This document shows positions 26,890 through 36,065 of a DNA stretch of 64,000 nucleotides, piece by piece. The notes under the pieces were generated by a model that saw nothing but the letters and a program-made list of their open reading frames with translations, did not search any database and was not told the origin of the DNA. Within the stretch, counting starts at the first letter, position 1, and every line of letters begins with the position of its first letter. Position numbers and translations under genes: made by a program. This DNA comes from Mesobacillus maritimus (lineage in GTDB: Bacteria > Bacillota > Bacilli > Bacillales > Cytobacillaceae): contig NZ_JACWFH010000008.1 in the NCBI RefSeq assembly GCF_019749255.1, forward strand, positions 415,937-479,936. The letters run 5' to 3'.

Positions 26890-28104
26890 TCATAAAGTAT
26901 TTCTTGTCATGATTTCCTTACTTTCTTGATGTACATACTGGTTACGCCCAGCTCCAACTCCTGCAATCGTGAATAAAATTGACACAATAGCTAATAGGAC
27001 GAGTGGAAAGGTCCAACTCGTGTACACATCATAGAGATAACCAAGAATAAACGGACCAATAGCTGCTAGTATGTATCCGACAGATTGAGCCATCCCTGAT
27101 AAATCTGCTGCCTGTGAGGCGCTTTCTGCTCGTAAGCTGATTAGGATTAATGCATGACTTATGGCTGCACCTAAAGCGATTCCGATTAATATCGAACTAA
27201 TAATGAGAATGAAAGAATTTCCCCCGAATAGTAGACCAAGAATACCAGTAAAACAAAAGAGCCCAATCCCCAGTGCAATTCCTTTCTGATTGGGAAGACG
27301 ATCTGCAAGAACTGGAATGAGAAAATTAGCAGGAAGTCCACAAAAAAGCATTAAGGTAACAACCCAACCAGCTGCGGTGATACTAAGACCCTGGTTATGA
27401 AGGATTTCTGGAAGCCAGGTCGAAAAACTGAAAAACACCATAGATTGTAACCCCATAAATAAAGTGACCTGCCATGCGATAGCTGAAGTCCAAATGGATG
27501 AATTTGTAATATTTCCCGCCGGTCTTGAGCCCCCGTCATTACTCCGCGTAATCAGAGGCAGCCAAAATCCAATGGCTAGTAGAAGTAAAACAATCCATAT
27601 CCCTAGCGACATTTGCCACCCTAAGTGAAGCTTTTCAGCCAAGGGAAAACTTAGTCCTGGTGCGAGGCCCGACCAAAAAGCCATCGACAATGTATAACTT
27701 CCAGTCAATAAGCCAACTTTGCCAGGGAATCTATGCTTTACTATTCCTGGTAATAAAACATTACAAATGGCAATGCCGATGCCTATAAGAATCGTACCTA
27801 TGTATAATGGCGTCAGGATTCCAATTGAACGGATAAGTATTCCCGTACCCAATACAATTAACCCTAAAAGGATACTTCGTTCACTCCCAAACCTTTTTGC
27901 AATTTTAGGTGCTAATGGAGAGATGGCTGCGAACGCCACGAGCGGCAACGTTGTGATTAAACCCGCTAAGCTATTTGAAATCCCGGTATCTTGACGAATT
28001 AAGCCTATAAGGGGTCCGACAGAAGTAATCGCAGGACGTAAGTTAAAAGATACAAAGATAATTCCCATAAATAATAATACTTTTCCCCAACGGGTAGAAT
28101 TCAT
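26890..28104 (-). CDS. MFS transporter, CynX/NimT family
   Basis: Twelve-helix major facilitator protein of 404 aa. The N-terminus (NLRPAITSVGPLIGLIRQDTG) is typical of the CynX/NimT/YycB group linked to cyanate, 2-nitroimidazole or amino-acid analogue transport; the residues quoted are about 21-41 with only part given. A GGAGGG site precedes the ATG. It reads leftward, 27 bases from the SRAP gene, which could be co-transcribed with it. The substrate cannot be deduced. Confidence 0.85.
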   Translation of the reverse strand: MNSTRWGKVLLFMGIIFVSFNLRPAITSVGPLIGLIRQDTGISNSLAGLITTLPLVAFAAISPLAPKIAKRFGSERSILLGLIVLGTGILIRSIGILTPLYIGTILIGIGIAICNVLLPGIVKHRFPGKVGLLTGSYTLSMAFWSGLAPGLSFPLAEKLHLGWQMSLGIWIVLLLLAIGFWLPLITRSNDGGSRPAGNITNSSIWTSAIAWQVTLFMGLQSMVFFSFSTWLPEILHNQGLSITAAGWVVTLMLFCGLPANFLIPVLADRLPNQKGIALGIGLFCFTGILGLLFGGNSFILIISSILIGIALGAAISHALILISLRAESASQAADLSGMAQSVGYILAAIGPFILGYLYDVYTSWTFPLVLLAIVSILFTIAGVGAGRNQYVHQESKEIMTRNTL

Positions 28105-28435
28105 TTACAATCGTCCCTCCTTATAAAAAATGGGTATGGAAATGTAAATTCATTATTCGCACTATTATAATGAATATTTTGATTTTTGTATAGGTTCTGG
28201 CAAGAAATGAGAGTGTTTATTATGTTTAAATTCAGGGAATAGATTTGTACTGCAACGACAGTTGTGAATTTTAAAAAAATATTCCTTAAATGCAGGAGTT
28301 ATTAGGCTATACGTCAAATTAACATTAGAATTTAGTGTTATTTATTTTAACTATTCACTTACCTTCGTGTTAATTTCCTGGGGGGAATCAACGCCAAGTT
28401 GGTACAGTGCTATATTTATACGAGGAGGAGTTATC
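28105..28435. other. Intergenic region without a visible gene
   Basis: AT-rich control region between the leftward MFS gene and the rightward zinc-ribbon gene. I see no convincing frame, hairpin or repeat. GTACAGTGCTATATTTATA just upstream of 28420 could contain a -10-like element but is too degenerate to call. Confidence 0.4.
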
Positions 28436-28546
28436 ATGACAAAGTTTTATTGTAAAAAGTGTATGGGTTTTACCAAGGAAGCTGAGAAATGTGAACATTG
28501 TGGAAACAGAGAGATTGTCGAAATCGAAATAAATAACCATAAATAA
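28436..28546 (+). CDS. Tiny zinc-ribbon protein (36 aa)
   Basis: Thirty-six codons from ATG 28436 behind a perfect GAGGAGGAG site. Two CxxC pairs, YCKKC near residue 6 and CEHC near residue 19, form a minimal zinc ribbon; the tail is acidic then Asn/His/Lys. The strong ribosome binding site and knuckle spacing make it a likely real gene. Similar mini-ribbons occur in Bacillus with no known function. Confidence 0.65.
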   Translation: MTKFYCKKCMGFTKEAEKCEHCGNREIVEIEINNHK

Positions 28547-28773
28547 CGAAAAAACTCCTAGTAACCCTAATTGGCTGACTTAATTGGAATTTCCTTTAAA
28601 TGGTTTACATTGTTCTTCCAACTGGGCCCTCTCCCAATCATTACAAGCCAAAAGCCTTCTTCATGATGTGTTGTGTTTTAAGTAAGGAAATACCCTATAG
28701 CATTCACCTATCTCTTACTTTCTGAATACGCTAATTTAGTATTCGAAACTTAAAGGGAGAAAGGTGATTAGTA

Positions 28774-29628
28774 TTGTTCTATCATGTTAAGGAACTTCAA
28801 TACCATGCTAAGCCTGACCGTCCAGACCCCCTCTTTGCCAAACAATTGCAAGAAGTCCTAGGTGGCCAATTTGGAGAAATTTCAGTAGCTCTACAATACT
28901 TGTTCCAAGGATGGAGTGTCCGCGGCAACGGTAAATATAAAGATTTACTTATGGATACAGGTGCTGAAGAATTAGCCCATATCGAAATGCTTGCCACAAT
29001 GATTGCAAGACTTCTTGATGGGGCACCGGTTGGTGACCTTGAAACAGCAGCGAAGGATCCTATCATTGGGGCGATTCTTGGCGGAATGAATCCTCAACAC
29101 GCTATTGTGTCAGGTCTAGGTGCGATGCCAGCCGACAGTGTAGGTAATAGATGGACAGCCGACTATATTATTGCTAGTGGAAATTTGCTCGCTGATTTTC
29201 GCGCAAATTTGAATGCAGAGTCGCAGGGACGACTGCAGGCTGTTCGTTTGTACGAGGCAACAAATGACCGTGGCGTAAAAGATATGCTATCATGGTTAAT
29301 TGCCCGCGATACGATGCATCAAAACCAATGGTACGCGGCTATTTGTGAATTAGAAGCAAAAGAAAACATAGTTGTTCCAAGCACATTCCCACGTCAAAAA
29401 GAAAAAAGAGAAGTGTCATATGTTCTGTTTAATTATTCCCAAGGTGACCAAAGTGCAAAAGGTCGTTGGGCTAATGGACCAAGTATGGATGGGGAAGGAA
29501 CATTTAAGTATGTACAAAACCCTCAACCGTATGGGGAAAAGCCGAAATTAATGCCAGCGCCTAAATATATTCATGACACGCTACCAGCTGTCCTCCGTAA
29601 TGATGACATTCCCCCAAATCTTGCCTAA
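28774..29628 (+). CDS. Manganese catalase
   Basis: Non-haem dimanganese catalase of 284 aa that breaks down hydrogen peroxide; the family includes YdbD and CotJC. The four-helix ferritin-like core shows metal-ligand motifs GEISVALQY (Glu), EELAHIEML (Glu and His) and later ARDTMHQNQW (Asp/His region). It starts with TTG 28774 behind GAGAAAGGTGA. There is no export signal. It may be a spore-linked enzyme, as related Bacillus proteins are, but no sporulation promoter could be confirmed here. A terminator follows. Confidence 0.9.
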   Translation: MFYHVKELQYHAKPDRPDPLFAKQLQEVLGGQFGEISVALQYLFQGWSVRGNGKYKDLLMDTGAEELAHIEMLATMIARLLDGAPVGDLETAAKDPIIGAILGGMNPQHAIVSGLGAMPADSVGNRWTADYIIASGNLLADFRANLNAESQGRLQAVRLYEATNDRGVKDMLSWLIARDTMHQNQWYAAICELEAKENIVVPSTFPRQKEKREVSYVLFNYSQGDQSAKGRWANGPSMDGEGTFKYVQNPQPYGEKPKLMPAPKYIHDTLPAVLRNDDIPPNLA

Positions 29629-29682
29629 AGTGAAAGGAGATAGGCCTCTGCTTAGTTACGGTAATATTGAAATGGCTATTCC

Positions 29683-29727
29683 AATAAATGGCTTGGAAAG
29701 AATTTTTCCCAAGCCATTTATTATTTC
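29683..29727 (+). terminator. Terminator of the Mn catalase gene
   Basis: AATAAATGGCTTGG (29683-29696) pairs with CCAAGCCATTTATT (29709-29722), 14 bp, followed by TCTTT. Confidence 0.85.
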
Positions 29728-29804
29728 TTTGAAAACTATTATTTAATTGTTATCAGTTGATTCTGCCAACTCCATTAGGTTAAGGTGGACAGTGAGGAGT
29801 GATT

Positions 29805-30560
29805 ATGTTGAACGATACCATTCGATTATTAAAAAGTCACCGTTCTATCCGTGAATTTGACCCTACAAAGGGTGTAAGTGTTAGTCAGGCAAAAACCATC
29901 ATTGAAACAGCAATGGCTGCACCAAATTGGATCAATGGGCAGCAAGTAAGTGTGATAGAAATACGTGACAAGGATAGAAAATCTAAATTAGCGTATGCTG
30001 CTGGGAACCAAAAGTGGATTGAGGAGGCACCGGTATTCTTTGTGTTTTGTCTTGATTTCTACCGGGCAAAGGTAGCGGCAGATAAAAATGGCAATAAGTT
30101 CCAAATCGCTGATAGTATCGAGGCGATTATCGTCGGATCCACGGATGTTGGAATTGCCATAGCAAACGCAACGGCGGCGGCTGAATCGATGGGACTTGGT
30201 ATTGTCCCGATTGGAGGAATTAGGAGAAATCCAGATACATATATAGATATCCTAGATTTACCAGAGTACGTCTACCCAATTTCAGGTCTTGTTGTCGGTC
30301 ATCCGAGAGCAATTCCAGAACAAAAGCCGCGCTTACCTCTCGAGGCAGTTCATCATAAAGAAAAATACAACAAAGAGCAACAGCGAGCGTTGATGGATGA
30401 TTATGATCAAACCGTCTCAGCTTATATGGCAGAACGTACAAACGGACAGGATATTTCAAATTGGTCCTCAAAGGTTGCTCATTTCTACGATAACGGTTTT
30501 GAAGCTTACCAAAAGGCAGTTGCACCTGCATTAAAAAACAAGGTTTTCGTTATCATATAG
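29805..30560 (+). CDS. NADPH-dependent FMN nitroreductase
   Basis: Nitroreductase-family oxidoreductase of 251 aa (NfrA/NfsA group) using FMN. The N-terminal SHRSIREFDP is the conserved FMN phosphate-binding segment, and MGLGIVPIGGIRR is the second flavin loop. Such enzymes reduce nitro compounds, quinones or flavins. I chose ATG 29805 because GAGGAG ends 5 bases before it; an in-frame GTG at 29799 overlaps the site. It is a single-gene unit with a terminator. Confidence 0.9.
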   Translation: MLNDTIRLLKSHRSIREFDPTKGVSVSQAKTIIETAMAAPNWINGQQVSVIEIRDKDRKSKLAYAAGNQKWIEEAPVFFVFCLDFYRAKVAADKNGNKFQIADSIEAIIVGSTDVGIAIANATAAAESMGLGIVPIGGIRRNPDTYIDILDLPEYVYPISGLVVGHPRAIPEQKPRLPLEAVHHKEKYNKEQQRALMDDYDQTVSAYMAERTNGQDISNWSSKVAHFYDNGFEAYQKAVAPALKNKVFVII

Positions 30561-30569
30561 AATAAAGAG

Positions 30570-30602
30570 AGAGCTGGATGGCCTCCAGCTCTTTCTTATT
30601 TT
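30570..30602 (+). terminator. Terminator after the nitroreductase gene
   Basis: AGAGCTGGA (30570-30578) pairs with TCCAGCTCT (30584-30592), followed by TTCTTATTTT. It lies between converging genes. Confidence 0.85.
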
Positions 30603-30609
30603 GAAATGT

Positions 30610-31584
30610 TTAATAGCCTTTTTTATAGTCGACCAAGTTGATGGAAGGAGTTTGATGGTTTAGGTAAAGTTTTAGGTTCGGGATAAAAATATGTTCAATA
30701 ACACGTTGAGCATAATGTTCGGTGGCTCCAGCTGTATGGGGGGTCACAATGACGTTTTCCAAATCCCATAATGGACTTTTTTTGGCTAAAGGCTCTTTTT
30801 CAAACACATCAAGGCCAGCACCTGCAATTTGTCCTTCATTTAAAGCGGTAATGAGTGATCCTTCGTCAACAATGGGACCACGCCCGATATTAATGAAGAA
30901 AGCTGTTTTCTTCATTAACTCAAACTGTTTTTTTCCAAATAAATGATGAGTTTCTTGTGTCAGCGGAAGAGTAACAACTACATAGTCACATTTTGGAAGG
31001 ATCGCATCCAATTGATGTGAAAAGTACATTCTATCTACAAACTCATCTAGTCTGCCGGAATTACGAACACCTAATACGTTCATACCAAAAGCTTTTGCAA
31101 TTTTAGCCGTTTCTTTCCCTATAGCTCCTACACCAATAATTCCAATTGTTTTCCCGTGAATCTCCAAATTTAGTCCTGAATGATGCCATGTTTTTGTGGT
31201 TTGGTTTCTAATATAAGTATGTATTTTGCGGGTTAAGGCTAGCATCAAAGCGAAGATGGTTTCACTAATGGGGTAGGCATGAACTCCGTTGGCACTTGTT
31301 AACGTAATGCCAAGAGCTTCAAATTTGTCTAGAGGCATGCTGTTTACCCCTGCACTCCATGATTGTAGCCAGCGTAATTTAGGAGTGTATTCAAACATCT
31401 CTGTCATTTCTTTTTTCCAACCGACAATGATTTCAGCATCGTATAAGTGATTTTGCCAAATTGAAGAGTCTTTACCAGAAATCAGCGTCCAATCAGGTAT
31501 TAATGTTTCAACAGCTTCACTAAGCCTCTCGTTTAGATTATGAGTAATGAGTAATGTTCTTTTCCCCAGGGTAATCCCTCCCAA
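30610..31584 (-). CDS. D-2-hydroxyacid dehydrogenase
   Basis: NAD-dependent D-isomer 2-hydroxyacid dehydrogenase of about 319-324 aa. The Rossmann motif is GVGAIGKETA, substrate Arg lies in NIGRGPIVDEG and catalytic His in TPHTAGATEH. It reduces 2-oxoacids or oxidises D-2-hydroxyacids in the cytosol. The start is unclear: TTG 31584 (used here) has no ribosome binding site. GGGAGGG lies inside that frame and points to a CTG at 31569, giving MGKRTLLITH. It reads against the nitroreductase gene. Confidence 0.88.
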   Translation of the reverse strand: MGGITLGKRTLLITHNLNERLSEAVETLIPDWTLISGKDSSIWQNHLYDAEIIVGWKKEMTEMFEYTPKLRWLQSWSAGVNSMPLDKFEALGITLTSANGVHAYPISETIFALMLALTRKIHTYIRNQTTKTWHHSGLNLEIHGKTIGIIGVGAIGKETAKIAKAFGMNVLGVRNSGRLDEFVDRMYFSHQLDAILPKCDYVVVTLPLTQETHHLFGKKQFELMKKTAFFINIGRGPIVDEGSLITALNEGQIAGAGLDVFEKEPLAKKSPLWDLENVIVTPHTAGATEHYAQRVIEHIFIPNLKLYLNHQTPSINLVDYKKGY

Positions 31585-31860
31585 AAGCGTGGTTTCAAGA
31601 ATGAAGAGTATTCTATCTCTCTACTATACCTTTTTTATCCAAATACGAACAATCCTAACAGTTTTGATTAATTGGTATTTTAATAATAACCAAATATTTA
31701 AAAACTATTTTAAAAAAGGAAGCAGGGATTTTTCATTTTAGAAGGAAGTTTAAATAAAGGATTATTATTTTGTCAATAGTAGAAATTTATTAATTTTCTT
31801 TATTATTAAGCTGTTGAGACCATTTAAAGTCAAATTTTATCGGGAGGGGGAGTTTAATCG

Positions 31861-32364
31861 ATGTTAACTTTTGAAGAGAAAAAAGCTATTTTCCGTTCGT
31901 TTAATCTAGAAGAAAAGCAAACTAGCAATGGAAGAATTAATTTTCATTATCCAGAAAGTAAACAAAGGGGTCAAGTGGTAGGGACACAGTTGCATACCAA
32001 TGGGAATGGGTATGTGATTGGGAAATACATGTCACCTGATACCATCAATCGATATGGGTACAAAATTGACTCTCGTGGTTGGATTCCGATTAAAGAATTT
32101 ACAAAAGAACAGTTAACAGATGTAATCTCAGAAGCAATCAAGTCGATGTCAGTGGTTGAAAATCACGATGAATTTCTACAAGAAGGTTTATTAGCAGTAC
32201 AAGTAGAGGGAGACAATAACGAAGAAAAACGATTCGAAAATGAAAATATCCATTCATTAAATGACGAGAGAAAGTCGCCTTGTGTTTCTCGATGGCTTTG
32301 GTGGACGAAAATAGTCGTAGAGTTTAACCGTATTATTTGGGGAGGAAGCATAGAAAGAAAGTGA
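31861..32364 (+). CDS. Hypothetical protein (167 aa)
   Basis: Soluble protein with an N-terminal folded domain of about 100 residues (MLTFEEKKAIFRSFNLEEKQ at 1-20; later GYVIGKYMSPDT and DSRGWIPIKEFT) and a charged C-terminal tail with a Trp-rich patch (WLWWTK). A GGGAGGGGG site precedes ATG 31861, and a terminator follows. It stands alone between an opposing dehydrogenase gene and a reductase gene. I do not recognise the family. Confidence 0.75.
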   Translation: MLTFEEKKAIFRSFNLEEKQTSNGRINFHYPESKQRGQVVGTQLHTNGNGYVIGKYMSPDTINRYGYKIDSRGWIPIKEFTKEQLTDVISEAIKSMSVVENHDEFLQEGLLAVQVEGDNNEEKRFENENIHSLNDERKSPCVSRWLWWTKIVVEFNRIIWGGSIERK

Positions 32365-32396
32365 AAAATTAACATCAATAGTAGCATGTTCGCGAT

Positions 32397-32428
32397 AAAA
32401 CCATGCCCAATAGTTAGGCATGGTTTTT
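32397..32428 (+). terminator. Terminator after the 167-aa hypothetical gene
   Basis: AAAACCATGCC (32397-32407) pairs with GGCATGGTTTT (32417-32427). Confidence 0.85.
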
Positions 32429-32495
32429 GGATGTATTTGCATACATAGATAGTGTATCAATAATAATTTGTGAAGTGAAGAAGGGAGAACAGTAG

Positions 32496-33494
32496 GTGAA
32501 AAATCCAGAAAATAACCCTATTTCTACTGAAATAAAGGAAGATGGCTCATTTAATCGACAGACAAATCGCTTTATAACGCCTTTCGGAAATAAGGAAGGG
32601 GATCTACCTGTTGAGAAAGGAAGATATCGATTGTTGTGGTCGGCTGTATGTCCATGGGCACACCGCTCTGTGATTGTACGAAAAGTATTAGGGTTGGAGG
32701 ATGTGATAAGTTTAGGAACAGCTAGCCCCATGCGTCCTAAACTCCCACATGTTGATTGGGAATTTTCATTAGACGATGGGAATTTGGACCCAATATTAAA
32801 AATTAGATACATGAGTGAAATTTATTTAAAGACAGATCCTACTTACCAGGGACGTCCCACGGTACCTGTTATCGTTGATATAAAGGAGAAAAAGGTCGTA
32901 AACAATGATTATTTTAAACTGACAAACTATCTTGAAAACGATTGGAAACCCTACCATAAAGACAATGCTCCAGAATTATATCCTGAATCGTTGAGGCAAG
33001 AAATCTCTAACTTAAACGACGTTATTTTTAACGAAGTAAACAATGGAGTATATAAATGTGGTTTTGCTCAATCTCAAGAAGCGTATGAAGAAGCTTATGA
33101 TGTACTCTTTACCCGCTTAGATAAACTAGAGGAACATTTAGGTGAAAGGCGCTTTTTGTTCGGTGATTTTATTACAGATTCAGATGTACGTCTATACGCC
33201 ACATTGATTCGCTTTGATGTTGCCTATTATTCTGCATTTAAGACCAATCGAAATCGAATTGTAGATTTTCATCATTTATGGGGATATTTGCGAGATTTAT
33301 ATCAAACACCTGGTTTTGGTGATACTACTGATTTTCATGCGATTAAGGTTCATTATCATCTTTCAAACCATATTGGGAGTAATGACCATAAAGGAGAAAA
33401 CATCCTACCGAAGGGACCAGATTTGTCAGGACTTCTTTCTGACCATGGACGTCAAGCTTTAAGTAAGCATAAGAGTAAATTTCTAATCATTTGA
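32496..33494 (+). CDS. Glutathionyl-hydroquinone reductase-like GST (YqjG family)
   Basis: Xi-class glutathione transferase-like protein, 332 aa, closest by motif to S-glutathionyl-(chloro)hydroquinone reductases. The catalytic Cys-Pro-Trp-Ala is in AVCPWAHRS near residue 52, inside the thioredoxin-like N-domain. A helical C-domain with FGDFITDSDVRLYATLIRFD (about 222-241) follows. It starts at GTG 32496 behind AAGGGAG. Bacillaceae usually make bacillithiol, not glutathione, so the physiological thiol may be different. Confidence 0.88.
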   Translation: MKNPENNPISTEIKEDGSFNRQTNRFITPFGNKEGDLPVEKGRYRLLWSAVCPWAHRSVIVRKVLGLEDVISLGTASPMRPKLPHVDWEFSLDDGNLDPILKIRYMSEIYLKTDPTYQGRPTVPVIVDIKEKKVVNNDYFKLTNYLENDWKPYHKDNAPELYPESLRQEISNLNDVIFNEVNNGVYKCGFAQSQEAYEEAYDVLFTRLDKLEEHLGERRFLFGDFITDSDVRLYATLIRFDVAYYSAFKTNRNRIVDFHHLWGYLRDLYQTPGFGDTTDFHAIKVHYHLSNHIGSNDHKGENILPKGPDLSGLLSDHGRQALSKHKSKFLII

Positions 33495-33675
33495 TAAGAG
33501 TACATTTGGAATGAGTGTTGTTAAAAACCCTAAAGCCGGCACGTTCTTATCTCATAATTAAAAGTCTATTTTGGGTTTCAAATAAAGCTTAATCAAACAA
33601 CCTATTTTATATCCAAGGGTAAAAATGTTTAAGTAAAGAGAGAGCCTTTGAAAGTCAGGAAGTGGAGGAAAAACG

Positions 33676-34179
33676 ATGATTATTCGTGATGCAAAGGAGC
33701 AAGAGCTGAGATTTATTCGAGAACAAAGACTAACTTCATATGAAGAACATGCTAGCAGGGTTCCGATGGAGCATTGGCTGGCCTTACAACAAGCGATATC
33801 CTCAGAGGTAGATATTAGGCCAGGAGTTGAACGGATTGTTAGTGAAATAGATGGAGAGATAGTAGGGAGTGTGGTATTATTTCCTGCTAACACGGATGCC
33901 TACGAAGGAAGTATAGAGGAGTTGAACTATCCGGAGATACGGATGTTGGCCGTTTCACCGCAAGTAAGAGGAAGAGGCGTCGCTACAGCACTTGTTTCGG
34001 AATGTATTCAACGTGCGAGGGCTAAGGGCTATCAATCGATTGGGTTACATACGGGTGAATTTATGGAAGGTGCAATGAAGCTATATGAACGGCTAGGGTT
34101 TATACGGGTGCCTGAACATGATTTTGAACCAGCAGGAGATGGTATAAACGTAAAGGCATACAGGCTTGCATTTGATTAA
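33676..34179 (+). CDS. GNAT family N-acetyltransferase
   Basis: GCN5-related acetyltransferase of 167 aa. The acetyl-CoA-binding motif A is VSPQVRGRGVATALV near residue 100, followed by HTGEFMEGAMKLYERLGF. A GTGGAGG site precedes ATG 33676. It has no obvious partner gene. A weak terminator-like hairpin follows. The substrate is unknown. Confidence 0.85.
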   Translation: MIIRDAKEQELRFIREQRLTSYEEHASRVPMEHWLALQQAISSEVDIRPGVERIVSEIDGEIVGSVVLFPANTDAYEGSIEELNYPEIRMLAVSPQVRGRGVATALVSECIQRARAKGYQSIGLHTGEFMEGAMKLYERLGFIRVPEHDFEPAGDGINVKAYRLAFD

Positions 34180-34230
34180 AGAATGGTAGAGAACATGAAG
34201 TATAATATCGGTTATAACCAAAACCCTTAT

Positions 34231-34258
34231 GGATGGCACACAATTACGCCATCCTTTA
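34231..34258 (+). terminator. Hairpin after the GNAT gene
   Basis: GGATGGC (34231-34237) pairs with GCCATCC (34248-34254) followed by only TTT, so it is a weak terminator. Confidence 0.55.
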
Positions 34259-34275
34259 CTTATGAAAAAAGAAAA

Positions 34276-34313
34276 TGCAAACGATTGCACATAAAATGAA
34301 AGTGTGATATTTT
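34276..34313 (+). promoter_or_regulatory. Operator and promoter of the alpha-glucoside operon
   Basis: TGCAAACGATTGCA (34276-34289) is a LacI/CcpA-type palindrome. It overlaps a possible -35 (TTGCAC, 34285-34290) that is 17 bases from TATTTT (34308-34313). Binding here would block transcription, consistent with a sugar-specific LacI repressor or CcpA. Confidence 0.6.
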
Positions 34314-34342
34314 AGTAAAGTGCAAAGAGGAGGAAGGCAATT

Positions 34343-36010
34343 ATGAAAAAAGTATGGTGGAAAGAAGCCGTCGCCTATCAAATTTATCCGCGGAGTTTTA
34401 TGGACTCTAATGGGGACGGAATTGGTGATATTCAAGGCATTATTTCTAAGCTCGATTATCTACAAGAACTAGGGATTGATGTTATTTGGATTTGTCCAAT
34501 TTATACCTCGCCTAATGATGATAACGGTTACGATATCAGTGATTATCAAGATATAATGGAAGACTTTGGAACGATGGCTGACTTTGATGAGCTATTGGAG
34601 GCTGTTCACTCACGAGGAATGAAACTAATCTTAGATCTAGTGATTAATCATACTTCGGATGAGCATCCTTGGTTTATTGAATCACGTTCATCAAAAGAAA
34701 ATCCATACAGAGATTATTACATATGGCATCCAGGTCAACCTGTAAAGGAACCGAATAACTGGGAATCGATATTTGGCGGATCTGCATGGGAGTATGATAG
34801 AGAAACAAAGGAATATTTCATGCATGTCTTTTCACGCCGCCAGCCGGACTTGAATTGGGAGAACCCAAAGGTTCGCCATGGCATTTATGAGATGATAAAC
34901 TGGTGGTTAGATAAAGGGATCGATGGTTTCCGTGTAGATGCTATTTCTCATATTAAGAAGGTTCATGGATTTCCAGATTTACCGAATCCTAAAAATTTAA
35001 AATATGTCCCCTCCTTTGAAGGACATATGAATCGTGAAGGAATCCAAGAGTTTCTTCAAGAACTTAAGAAGGAAACCTTTGCTAAATACGACATCATGAC
35101 CGTTGGTGAAGCGAACGGAGTAAAAGTGAACCAGGCAGAAGAGTGGGTCGGCGAAGAAAACGGGATATTTAATATGATTTTTCAGTTTGAGCATTTGGAT
35201 CTTTGGGGTACAAGTGTGACGGGTGGAATTGATATTAAAGCATTAAAAGAAACCTTTAATCGCTGGCAGACGGGATTAAATGGGATTGGATGGAATGCGT
35301 TATTCTTAGAAAATCATGACCAACCTCGTTCCGTATCGACTTGGGGAGATAGTGAACAATATCGAGTACAGTCAGCAAAAGCACTTGCTACACTATACTT
35401 CTTAATGCAAGGAACACCTTTTATTTATCAAGGTCAGGAAATTGGCATGACAAATGTAAAGTACTCAAGCATTGAAGATTATAATGATGTGGCAATCAAG
35501 AACCTCTATCATAATGGGATTGAGGAAGGGAAAAGCCATGAAGAATTAATGGAGATCATCTGGAAAAACGGTCGCGATAACTCTAGGACCCCGATGCAGT
35601 GGACACCAGGAGAGAATGCAGGCTTTACCTCTGGAAAACCATGGTTGAAAGTCAATCCTAATAAGAATGAAATCAATGTCCAAGATGCCATTCTAGACCC
35701 AGAATCTGTTTATGCTTTCTATAAAAAACTGATTGAAGTAAGAAAAGCACAGTCTGTGTTTGTGTATGGTGATTTTAAACTCGTTCTAGCTGAACATAAT
35801 CAAATATTTGCTTATACGCGGACATTAGAGAATGAGAAAATGCTTATCATCGTAAACATGTTTGCAAAGGATACTCAGTTTATTGTTCCAGAAGAATTTA
35901 AAGAGAAAACAGTGAAGGTTCTGTTAAATAATTACCATCTCGAGGTAAAAGACACTTTAGAAAATATGAATCTAAGACCTTATGAAGCAATAGTCTACCA
36001 ATTAGTGTAA
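34343..36010 (+). CDS. GH13 alpha-glucosidase
   Basis: Cytoplasmic glycoside hydrolase family 13 enzyme of the oligo-1,6-glucosidase/alpha-glucosidase group, 555 aa. The nucleophile is Asp199 (GFRVDA), the acid/base is Glu256 (VGEANG), and Asp326 stabilises the transition state (ENHDQPR). The residue after the nucleophile is Ala200; Val there is associated with alpha-1,6 specificity in Bacillus oligo-1,6-glucosidase, so alpha-1,4 glucosides such as maltose may be preferred here. It would cleave phosphorylated or free glucosides delivered by the PTS permease encoded next. GAGGAGG precedes the ATG. Confidence 0.9.
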   Translation: MKKVWWKEAVAYQIYPRSFMDSNGDGIGDIQGIISKLDYLQELGIDVIWICPIYTSPNDDNGYDISDYQDIMEDFGTMADFDELLEAVHSRGMKLILDLVINHTSDEHPWFIESRSSKENPYRDYYIWHPGQPVKEPNNWESIFGGSAWEYDRETKEYFMHVFSRRQPDLNWENPKVRHGIYEMINWWLDKGIDGFRVDAISHIKKVHGFPDLPNPKNLKYVPSFEGHMNREGIQEFLQELKKETFAKYDIMTVGEANGVKVNQAEEWVGEENGIFNMIFQFEHLDLWGTSVTGGIDIKALKETFNRWQTGLNGIGWNALFLENHDQPRSVSTWGDSEQYRVQSAKALATLYFLMQGTPFIYQGQEIGMTNVKYSSIEDYNDVAIKNLYHNGIEEGKSHEELMEIIWKNGRDNSRTPMQWTPGENAGFTSGKPWLKVNPNKNEINVQDAILDPESVYAFYKKLIEVRKAQSVFVYGDFKLVLAEHNQIFAYTRTLENEKMLIIVNMFAKDTQFIVPEEFKEKTVKVLLNNYHLEVKDTLENMNLRPYEAIVYQLV

Positions 36011-36025
36011 TGTTTAGCTAATAAG

Positions 36026-36039
36026 TGCAAACGTTTGCT
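36026..36039 (+). promoter_or_regulatory. cre/LacI-type operator between the glucosidase and PTS genes
   Basis: TGCAAACGTTTGCT contains the perfect palindrome GCAAACGTTTGC. It resembles the CcpA consensus and the operator at 34276. Position inside the operon suggests either roadblock repression or a second promoter. Confidence 0.65.
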
Positions 36040-36065
36040 CATAGATTATAAAGGGAGATAGGAAA

